The notes under the pieces: model-generated
The model's input: the letters and a program-made list of their open reading frames with translations, nothing else
What the model was told of the DNA's origin: nothing
Databases searched by the model: none
Shown: piece by piece, positions 25,712-32,772 of the stretch
How the letters are laid out: every line of letters starts with the position of its first letter
How positions within the stretch are numbered: the first letter of the stretch is position 1
Source: Lewinellaceae bacterium
Lineage (GTDB): Bacteria > Bacteroidota > Bacteroidia > Chitinophagales > Saprospiraceae
Length of the DNA: 64,000 nucleotides
Direction: 5' to 3'
Assembly (NCBI GenBank): GCA_020636355.1
Contig: JACJYB010000014.1
Location: forward strand, 62,001 to 126,000
Position numbers and translations under genes: made by a program

Positions 25712-27961
25712 ATGACAATCCCCAAGGATAAGGACGCTACCCATCTTGACCAGATGCTTTTGGACCGGAACTTTCAAGAAATTATCCGGTTCGTCAATGC
25801 GATAGAAGATCCATCGTCTGCAATCTTATTCCGTTTGGGTCTGGCGTACTATTGCAGTGAAAACTACCTGGAAGCTTCGCGATGTTTTCGCGCTGTCCAG
25901 GAAGCACATCCGGAGGACACGGAGATAAGGGAATTGTACGAAAGATCGAAAATTAATGCAACCACAGAGATCAAAGAGTTTGTTCCGGAAGTTTTCCATT
26001 TTAATGAGCAGGTTGTTGAAAAACTTAGAAAATCCATGCCATTGCCTGTGCCTGGTAAAGTACACCGTATTCCCGGCAGATGGCGATTATCTCGTCGGGT
26101 GATCGGTGATTTTTCTGGCCATATCTTGTCTGTTATTATTGATGGAGCAACAATTATTTGGGGCCATTTAGCAGGTTACCGTGATCGGATCTGGACCAAT
26201 TGGTATCGCCGGCCGGCTTTTTTAGCCATCCTTACATTAGCCTATATGCGGGAAAGAATGCACAAGTTCAATCTTTATTCAGCCTATCCTGGTAACGCAT
26301 TGGTTGGTTTTGCAGATCCTGGGATGGTACCTCCGGAAGGAGTGACCCATTTCCGGACTGCTGATGGCAGTTGGAACAATTTAAGAAATCCATTCGAAGG
26401 CGCGGTAGGTACCAGGTTTTTACGCAACATCCCACCTGGTGCCATTCAGCAGGAAAGTGCGGATCGGATACTGTACCCCAATCCGAGAATGTTAAGTCGG
26501 ATTTTCCTCACGCGAGGTCAAGCCATGAAAGAAGTGCCATTTCTAAATATGCTGGCGGTAGCCTGGATACAGTTTCAGAATCACGATTGGATCAGCCATG
26601 GAGAACCTCATTTAAACGACTATTTTGAAATACAACTGGATGCAGACGACCCAGCAAGGAAAAAGTACCGCCAACAGAAAATGTTTGTGGGTAAGACACA
26701 AAATGACTTCACACGACGCAGTGAAGATTCTCTTCCGATCACTCATTTGAATGAATGCACACATTGGTGGGATGGTTCACAAATTTATGGAAGTGATCTG
26801 GAGACCCAACTCCGGGTGAGATCAGGAGAGTCTGGTAAATTATTGATCAATTCCAATGGATTGCTTCCCAGAGATAAAAAAGGAATTGAGATCACTGGAT
26901 TTACGCGCAATTGGTGGGTTGGACTGGCAATGATGCACACATTGTTCGTAAAAGAACATAATGCCATCTGTGATAATCTCCTGTTACATTATCCCGGCTG
27001 GGAAGATGAGAGACTGTTTCAGGTCGCCCGGTTAATCAATGCCGCTGTTATGGCCAAGATCCACAGTTTGGAATGGAATTCCGTCATAAACCCCAATGCA
27101 ACCCTGGCTAAGGGGTTGCAATCCAACTGGTATGGCATGCTAACGACATTGTTCCATCCGGAAGGTGAACGAAAAACGGTGGCGGATATCAACGTGAAAA
27201 ACCCTGAGATGGGTGGAGTGGTTGGGAATCCAATTGAGAAACATGGCTCACCTTATGGACTTACCCAGGAATTCGTAGAAGTTTACCGGCTGCATTCGAT
27301 GTTACCGGAAACCTTGGTATTGCGCGATCAACATGGGAACATTGAGGAAATACTGCGGTTCATTGAAACCAGGCAGCGAGGATCCGGGATACTGACCGAT
27401 CGTGTTGAAATGGCTCAGCTTTGGCACTCATTTGGCCTTCAGCACCCGGGTCAATTGGTCTTAAATAACTACCCTGCGTTCATGCAGGAGATGAGTATCC
27501 CGGGAAATCCAATTTACGATCTGGGTACGGTGGACATTTTGCGAAGCAGAGAACGCGGAGTGCCGAGATACAATGCTTTCCGTCGGGCATTAGGCTTGCA
27601 GCCCGTGAAGAAATTTTCCGATATCACGGATGATCAGGAAATGGTGGACAGATTAACTGCTGCCTATGATGGAGACATCGAATTGCTTGACCTGATGATC
27701 GGATCCCTGGCGGAAAGTCATCGGCCTAAAGACTTTGCTTTTGGTGAGACCATTTTTCAGATTTTTTTGTTAAACGCAACCCGTAGACTCCAGGCTGACC
27801 GTTTTTATACCGATTGTTATACCGCCGAATACTATACGCCGGAAGGTCTGGAATGGATTGACCGGACCGATATGAAGACGGTTTTATTACGCCACTATCC
27901 GGAACTGATTCGCACAGGACTGGCTAACGTACAAAATGCGTTTCAACCCTGGCATCCCTGA
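25712..27961 (+). CDS. Alpha-dioxygenase-like haem peroxidase, second copy
   Basis: A 749-residue paralogue of the protein at 21225-23573 with the same architecture: a TPR-like helical pair at the N-terminus (LGLAYYCSENYLEASRCFRA) and a PIOX-type haem domain. Key residues are distal H291 (QFQNHDW) and Y525/H528 in VYRLH, with RNWWVGLAMMHT conserved. No signal peptide is present. The two proteins align along their whole length, but their DNA has diverged widely, so the duplication is not recent. A fatty-acid alpha-oxidation role is inferred from motifs; substrate and product are unknown. Confidence 0.85.
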   Translation: MTIPKDKDATHLDQMLLDRNFQEIIRFVNAIEDPSSAILFRLGLAYYCSENYLEASRCFRAVQEAHPEDTEIRELYERSKINATTEIKEFVPEVFHFNEQVVEKLRKSMPLPVPGKVHRIPGRWRLSRRVIGDFSGHILSVIIDGATIIWGHLAGYRDRIWTNWYRRPAFLAILTLAYMRERMHKFNLYSAYPGNALVGFADPGMVPPEGVTHFRTADGSWNNLRNPFEGAVGTRFLRNIPPGAIQQESADRILYPNPRMLSRIFLTRGQAMKEVPFLNMLAVAWIQFQNHDWISHGEPHLNDYFEIQLDADDPARKKYRQQKMFVGKTQNDFTRRSEDSLPITHLNECTHWWDGSQIYGSDLETQLRVRSGESGKLLINSNGLLPRDKKGIEITGFTRNWWVGLAMMHTLFVKEHNAICDNLLLHYPGWEDERLFQVARLINAAVMAKIHSLEWNSVINPNATLAKGLQSNWYGMLTTLFHPEGERKTVADINVKNPEMGGVVGNPIEKHGSPYGLTQEFVEVYRLHSMLPETLVLRDQHGNIEEILRFIETRQRGSGILTDRVEMAQLWHSFGLQHPGQLVLNNYPAFMQEMSIPGNPIYDLGTVDILRSRERGVPRYNAFRRALGLQPVKKFSDITDDQEMVDRLTAAYDGDIELLDLMIGSLAESHRPKDFAFGETIFQIFLLNATRRLQADRFYTDCYTAEYYTPEGLEWIDRTDMKTVLLRHYPELIRTGLANVQNAFQPWHP

Positions 27962-28006
27962 ATTTAGAAGTGGAATATTATCCGTCCGGAAAGACTTTCT
28001 GTGGAG

Positions 28007-28609
28007 TCATTCCAAGTCCCAGCCGTGTTTTATCCAGTCTTCCTCGTAGTCGATGTCAACCAGTGGAGGCAGCTCATACCAGGTCAGGCCCAGCTCCTGT
28101 GCACGACGGATGGTTTCTTCAAATACGGTCTCTGTACTCCAGGTCATCCCGTCAAAGAGGCCGGGTGCCGGCTCCCGAAGTCCAATCAGGTAATAGCCGC
28201 CGTCCTCTGTGCCGCCAATAGCCAGGTCGTGATCCGTCAATGCCACCGAAGCGCTGTCCAGGATGGATGATGTGATGCCGGGGATATCACTGCCGATCAG
28301 GATTGCGCCTTTATGGCAGGCTAAAATTTCAGTGAAGGCGTTTTTCATCCGCGTTCCCAGATCAGGTCCCTGTTGCAGACGTTTGGAAAACTGGTTAGGA
28401 TCCCAGGCATCCTGTGGCTCGATGACTTCGCTGTAATAGATGTATTTGGTGATTTTGATTGGCTGGATAACCTGACGGATATGTTCCACCAGGGCTTCGT
28501 AGATTGCCAGCGCCTTTTCTGGACCCAGGGTTGCAGCCAACCGGCTTTTAACATGCCCGGGGCGGGCATTTTTTATAAAAAGGATCAGGGCAATTTCGTT
28601 CTTGTGCAT
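28007..28609 (-). CDS. TIGR04282-family arsenosugar-type glycosyltransferase
   Basis: A 200-residue protein of the DUF2064/TIGR04282 group: IKNARPGHVKSRLAATLG near the start (the nucleotide-sugar binding turn), IGSDIPGITSSIL (a DxP-like acidic motif) and LAIGGTEDGGYYLIGLR. It is a short GT-A-type nucleotidyl/glycosyltransferase associated with arsenosugar gene sets in Bacteroidota and cyanobacteria. It is divergent from the sigma factor gene, 78 bp away, and a second glycosyltransferase of the set lies at 30082-30774. The substrate is inferred from the family name only. Confidence 0.88.
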   Translation of the reverse strand: MHKNEIALILFIKNARPGHVKSRLAATLGPEKALAIYEALVEHIRQVIQPIKITKYIYYSEVIEPQDAWDPNQFSKRLQQGPDLGTRMKNAFTEILACHKGAILIGSDIPGITSSILDSASVALTDHDLAIGGTEDGGYYLIGLREPAPGLFDGMTWSTETVFEETIRRAQELGLTWYELPPLVDIDYEEDWIKHGWDLE

Positions 28610-28687
28610 GGAGTAAGGTAATCGATTTTACATTTTAATGGATAAGACTGTTAATTTGTGTCGCTCAACGGTCTAAAATAACCATCC

Positions 28688-29260
28688 ATGCAGCAACAAA
28701 ATCCGGATTTACTCACCATCTGGGTCAGGGAATATACTTCCGACCTGCTGAGTTGGGCGGTGGTTAAAACAAGTGATCTTGCATTAGCGGAGGATTTGGT
28801 CCAGGACACTTTTCTTGCAGCGGCAGAACAAATGGACCGGTTTCGGAATGAGAGCCAGCCCCGTACCTGGCTGTTCGGGATTCTGAGAAATAAAATTGCC
28901 GATCATTTCAGAAAAACATTTCGGGACCAAAACCGGATAGAGGAAGCCCTCAACTCGGAAGCCTTTTTCCAGAGTACCGGCGGCTGGAAAGCAGAATTTG
29001 CTCCGGCGCCGTGGCCCGATGAGGAAATGGATTTGCTGGATCAGCCTGATTTCATAAGGGTTCTTAAAAGATGCCTGGAGATGCTTAATCCGGTGATGTC
29101 CGACTGCATCCGGATGCGCTTCCTCGAAGATCGCAAAGGCGAATCCATTTGTCAGGAACTGGGTATTGCGGCGACTAATTATTGGCAGTTAATCCATCGT
29201 GCGAAACTGACTTTGCGCAATTGTCTGGACAGAAACTGGTTTAATCATGACGCGACGTAA
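28688..29260 (+). CDS. ECF-type sigma-70 factor (TIGR02943-like)
   Basis: A 190-residue sigma factor. Region 2 (about 20-85) has DLALAEDLVQDTFLAAAEQMDRF and RTWLFGILRNKIADHFRK. Region 4 (about 125-185) has MLNPVMSDCIRMRFLEDRKGESI and a helix-turn-helix (ICQELGIAATNYWQLIHRAK). The long acidic linker between them and the neighbourhood match the TIGR02943 sigma group found with arsenosugar genes. It overlaps the DUF547 gene by 14 bp. A probable anti-sigma partner is the zinc-finger protein at 30934-31191. Confidence 0.9.
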   Translation: MQQQNPDLLTIWVREYTSDLLSWAVVKTSDLALAEDLVQDTFLAAAEQMDRFRNESQPRTWLFGILRNKIADHFRKTFRDQNRIEEALNSEAFFQSTGGWKAEFAPAPWPDEEMDLLDQPDFIRVLKRCLEMLNPVMSDCIRMRFLEDRKGESICQELGIAATNYWQLIHRAKLTLRNCLDRNWFNHDAT

Positions 29261-30065
29261 CCTGAAAATAGCTCCTCCGTTTATGCGATGCCGGGGCACC
29301 CTGATGGTTATGAGTGGTCTTTTCCTGCTGGCATTGCTATCCTGTAGCCAGCGTTTACCCCACGTGTACCCATCCCGCCAGCCGGTCTCTCATACGAGCT
29401 GGGATAGTTTACTGCATCAGTATGTATCTGAGGAAGGATGGGTAAGTTACCAGGGCTTCATCCAGGACAGTCTCAGGCTAAACCGGTACCTTGATCTGTT
29501 AGCGTCAGCACATCCTCAGTCTACCTGGTCGGAAAAAGAGCAAATGGCTTATTGGATCAATGCATACAATGCCTTTACGGTTAGGTTGATTGTCCGCCAT
29601 TATCCGGTTAATAGCATTAAAGACATCAAAAGAGGCATTCCGTTTGTGAATACCGTCTGGGATATTCCCTTTATCCATCTACAGTCGGAAACCTATGATC
29701 TGAATCAAATTGAACACGGCATCCTGCGCAAGCAATTCAAGGATGCCCGGATACACGCCGTCATCAATTGTGCCTCCTACTCGTGCCCCCGTCTGTCCAG
29801 GGAGGCTTATGTCGCAGAACGGTTGGACGATCAATTGACGGATGCGATGACCACTTTTATCCATGACCCGCTGCGGAATCGGATAGTGCTTTCCAGTGTA
29901 CAAGTTTCATCGATATTTAAGTGGTTTGGAGGAGATTTTCGAAGAGACGCCGGCTCACTCAGAAAATTTTTGAACCGTTACCTGGAATATCCAATTCCCG
30001 GAGAGGTGGAGATTGAATATCTGGATTACGACTGGTCACTGAATGACAGCAAGGCAAAACAGTAG
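29247..30065 (+). CDS. DUF547 lipoprotein
   Basis: A 272-residue protein. The N-terminal segment GLFLLALLSC is a lipoprotein signal with the lipobox LLSC. The DUF547 core contains YWINAYNAFTVRLIVRHYPV and RIHAVINCASYSCPRL, the latter with two cysteines in the conserved motif. The function of DUF547 is unknown; it has a distant papain-like pattern. The start at 29247 overlaps the sigma factor by 14 bp; an in-frame ATG at 29283 would give a shorter signal peptide. It is a regular member of the arsenosugar-type cluster. Confidence 0.85.
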   Translation: MTRRNLKIAPPFMRCRGTLMVMSGLFLLALLSCSQRLPHVYPSRQPVSHTSWDSLLHQYVSEEGWVSYQGFIQDSLRLNRYLDLLASAHPQSTWSEKEQMAYWINAYNAFTVRLIVRHYPVNSIKDIKRGIPFVNTVWDIPFIHLQSETYDLNQIEHGILRKQFKDARIHAVINCASYSCPRLSREAYVAERLDDQLTDAMTTFIHDPLRNRIVLSSVQVSSIFKWFGGDFRRDAGSLRKFLNRYLEYPIPGEVEIEYLDYDWSLNDSKAKQ

Positions 30066-30081
30066 CCAAGGATCTGAAATG

Positions 30082-30774
30082 CTAATGCAACCACTGCCGA
30101 TACCATTGTTTTAATGTAGGACCTGATGCCCATCCTGTGGTCCAGAAAACAAATACCACCAAATTGGCCAGCTGAACTCTTGGCCACGAATTCCGGTAGT
30201 ATTTCCGGGCAGAAACGACACAGTCCTTTGGAATAATACGGACGGTATATCCCCGGGCTTTTGCTTTGCGCAATAGGATATATTCTTCCATGATGGAGTC
30301 CAACGGGTCATAGCCTCCGATGGATCGATATACCTCACTTTTTATGTAAAAAGTTCGATCACCGCCATGCGTGAAAAACCAATGGAAACGGGTACAAAAC
30401 GCGTTTATCTTTAATAACCACGGACCACCGTCAAAATGGTATCTGAAATTACCCAGCAAATGGCCTCGTTCCAGTGCCTGGGCGATGTCCTTTGCAAATG
30501 TTTCGGGAGGTAAGGTGTCAGCATGTACAAAATACAATGTGTCGCCCAGTGCCCGTTTAGCACCGCAGTCCATCTGGGCGGCACGACCACGCAGGCAGGA
30601 AATAAACACCTGGGCTCCAGCTTTCTGTGCCATTTCGACCGTATTATCCTCACTTTGTCCATCCACAACAATGATCTCTTTCACCAGGTCGCCACCGAAA
30701 TGAAATAAGTGGTGCACAGTACGCGCTATCCATTTGGATTCATTGTAAACGGGTATGATAATGGACAATCTCAT
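30082..30774 (-). CDS. TIGR04283-family arsenosugar-type glycosyltransferase
   Basis: A 230-residue GT2-fold transferase beginning SIIIPVYNESKWIARTV. It has VDGQSEDNTVEMAQKAGAQV (sugar-nucleotide site), FVHADTLPP (the DxD-like HAD motif of this family) and GGYDPLDSIMEEYILLRKAK. These match the TIGR04283 family that accompanies TIGR04282 in arsenosugar gene sets. It is convergent with the DUF547 gene, 16 bp apart. The acceptor is not known from sequence. Confidence 0.9.
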   Translation of the reverse strand: MRLSIIIPVYNESKWIARTVHHLFHFGGDLVKEIIVVDGQSEDNTVEMAQKAGAQVFISCLRGRAAQMDCGAKRALGDTLYFVHADTLPPETFAKDIAQALERGHLLGNFRYHFDGGPWLLKINAFCTRFHWFFTHGGDRTFYIKSEVYRSIGGYDPLDSIMEEYILLRKAKARGYTVRIIPKDCVVSARKYYRNSWPRVQLANLVVFVFWTTGWASGPTLKQWYRQWLH

Positions 30775-30918
30775 GGTACAGTATTCAGCGCTGCTACAAG
30801 GCGTGTTCTGCAGGGGGCGGCAGAAAAAGAAGTACGATGTTCGGTTGCATTATACAGGAAAGATATTTTATTGTCAGGAAATCAAAAGCTTTTCGACCAA
30901 TTGTTAAGGCGTGTAAGT

Positions 30919-30926
30919 TAACTTTG
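30919..30926 (+). promoter_or_regulatory. Putative -7 element before the zinc-finger protein
   Basis: TAACTTTG matches TAnnTTTG and ends 7 bp before the ATG at 30934, so the transcript would be nearly leaderless. No good -33 element is seen at the usual spacing. Confidence 0.4.
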
Positions 30927-30933
30927 TTTCGTA

Positions 30934-31191
30934 ATGAAGGAAAATCCATTGTTGGTATCTTGTCGTGAAGCCACCATCCTGGTGGAAAAAAAACTGCAGG
31001 GGGATTTGTCCCTGGTCGGGCATGTCCAATTAGCCCTGCACACGGCAATTTGTGCTGCCTGCCGTACCTATCTGCGTCAAAGCACCAAAATTGACGGAAT
31101 TCTTAAAGGTCAATTGAATAAATCTCAACAACATCCGGATAGCCATGCGCTGGAAGAACGCATCATCAGCCGACTGAACAATCAGGAATAA
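30934..31191 (+). CDS. Small zinc-finger (HC2-type) anti-sigma-like protein
   Basis: An 85-residue protein with CREATILVEKKLQG at residues 10-23 and H36-x3-CAAC (LHTAICAACRTYLRQ), the Cys-His-Cys-Cys arrangement of zf-HC2 anti-sigma N-terminal domains. No membrane segment follows, so it would be a soluble anti-sigma. Its position close to the ECF sigma factor in the arsenosugar-type block makes it the likely partner. This pairing is inference. Confidence 0.75.
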   Translation: MKENPLLVSCREATILVEKKLQGDLSLVGHVQLALHTAICAACRTYLRQSTKIDGILKGQLNKSQQHPDSHALEERIISRLNNQE

Positions 31192-31290
31192 CACCCATTC
31201 AGGTTTCAATTTATTGTTAAGAAAATCTAAAAGTCCCCGGTCATCCGTCAGGATGCAAAGCCGGCCACGACCAACATATAAAAGCTGGTC

Positions 31291-31974
31291 ATGATTGCTG
31301 CAGAAACTTCAGTTAGAAAAATCTACCCCATCACCACTCCGGTTGTAAATGATTGGAATGAACTGTTTTCCCGAGGAGTTGAACAAAGTTATCGCCGAGG
31401 ACAGATAATTTTTTCCAGGAATCAGCAGCATCCTTTTGTTTATCAGGTTGTAAAAGGGTTGGTGGCTATCCGTTCCATCCAGAATACCGATGTGATTCTC
31501 GATGCTCCCGGGAAGGGAGACCTGATCAATCTGGACGGATTATTTCAGGATCCCAGTGAAACCTATCAGGCTACTGCTTTGACCGGATCAACCATTTTGA
31601 AGCGTGTTCCTGTCGGTGATATACAGCTGGCTTTACAATCCAGGCAAAAGATTAATGAGTTGGTTCACCAACATCTACTCAATCAGATCAAGCGATCCCA
31701 GGATCGGATCCATGATTTGATGGTACTCTCTGCTCCGGAGCGAATCATTCATTTTCTAATGCAATACGTACTCAAACAAGGTCGTCCGGTCGGCTTAGAG
31801 TGGGTAGTTCAGCCGGTACTCACCCATCAGGAGATAGGCCTCCTGACCGGAACCGGTAGACAGACAGTTACCACTGTGCTGAATGAACTGCGTGCAGAAG
31901 GCGTGGTCCATTTCACCAGAAATTATTTTATCATCCGGAATCTGGCAAAAATGACTGCATTATCCGGATGCTAA
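31291..31974 (+). CDS. Crp/Fnr-family transcriptional regulator
   Basis: A 227-residue regulator. The cNMP-binding-like beta-roll spans about residues 20-115 and the dimer helix about 120-150. The C-terminal winged helix-turn-helix has LTHQEIGLLTGTGRQTVTTVLNELRAEG (recognition helix around RQTVTTVL). In CRP the recognition helix begins R-E-T-V-x-R; here it is R-Q-T-V-T-T, so two base-contacting residues differ. There are no Fnr-type N-terminal cysteines. It may regulate the adjacent block; whether it also binds the CRP-like palindromes at 0.8-5.9 kb is open. Confidence 0.9.
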   Translation: MIAAETSVRKIYPITTPVVNDWNELFSRGVEQSYRRGQIIFSRNQQHPFVYQVVKGLVAIRSIQNTDVILDAPGKGDLINLDGLFQDPSETYQATALTGSTILKRVPVGDIQLALQSRQKINELVHQHLLNQIKRSQDRIHDLMVLSAPERIIHFLMQYVLKQGRPVGLEWVVQPVLTHQEIGLLTGTGRQTVTTVLNELRAEGVVHFTRNYFIIRNLAKMTALSGC

Positions 31975-32114
31975 CTCCCCTTTAACGCCCGGAGGAGGGT
32001 AAAACGATTAGGCCCTTGCCAATTGAGCACCCAATTTGATGTTTTTCATCATCCTGGTTTGTTTTTAGCGGCCCGGTCGACCCAAATCTGGCACTGAACA
32101 ATTAGATTTGTTTG

Positions 32115-32756
32115 GTGCCAATCATTCATCATCAAAGCATTGAACCCCAAGGGAACTGGGCCATCTGGGAAATCCGCGAAGCGGAGTCCTGGTTTCGGGC
32201 TCACCTGCAATTATTTGATGTGGAGGAAGCCATGATTGGCGAGATGAACAGTCAGCGGAGGCTGGAATGGCTGGCAGCCCGTCAGTTACTTCATGAAGTA
32301 CTTGGCGATCAGGACCGCACACCCTGTCTGAAAGATACCAATGGCAAACCTTATCTGGAAGATCGCGCCATCCATCTTTCAATGAGTCATTCCCATGACC
32401 TTGCTTCGGTGATCCTGGCCCCGGTGCCGGTCGGTATAGATGTTCAGTACCGGGTTGCCAAATTGCAGCGCATTGCCTCCAAATTTGTTACGGATAAAGA
32501 AGTCGATGTTTATCCGGGTAAACCTGATCTGGACTTTCTTCATATCCTGTGGAGTGCCAAAGAATGCATTTATAAAGCTTATGGTAAAAGGGGGCTTGAT
32601 TTTCGTGAACATCTCCATGTCTACCTGGACGAGCGGGTGCAGGAGATAGGCACTTGTGAAGGGTTCCTGATCAAAGGTGACTTTGAAGCCAGATACAACA
32701 TCCACTACGAATGGTTCGAGCCAGGATATGTGCTGGTCTATGCCCTCATGGCTTAA
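32115..32756 (+). CDS. 4'-phosphopantetheinyl transferase superfamily protein
   Basis: A 213-residue protein with the Sfp-type signatures VGIDVQYR (Mg-binding Asp) and WSAKECIYKAYG (WxxKE motif). It moves the phosphopantetheine arm of CoA onto a serine of acyl- or peptidyl-carrier proteins. The start is taken as GTG 32115 (MPIIHHQSI); TTG 32112 is the only other upstream choice. It is convergent with gcvP, 16 bp away. No carrier-protein genes lie nearby, so its target is probably the general fatty-acid ACP or a remote system. Confidence 0.9.
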   Translation: MPIIHHQSIEPQGNWAIWEIREAESWFRAHLQLFDVEEAMIGEMNSQRRLEWLAARQLLHEVLGDQDRTPCLKDTNGKPYLEDRAIHLSMSHSHDLASVILAPVPVGIDVQYRVAKLQRIASKFVTDKEVDVYPGKPDLDFLHILWSAKECIYKAYGKRGLDFREHLHVYLDERVQEIGTCEGFLIKGDFEARYNIHYEWFEPGYVLVYALMA

Positions 32757-32772
32757 TCTCAGACCAATCGCC

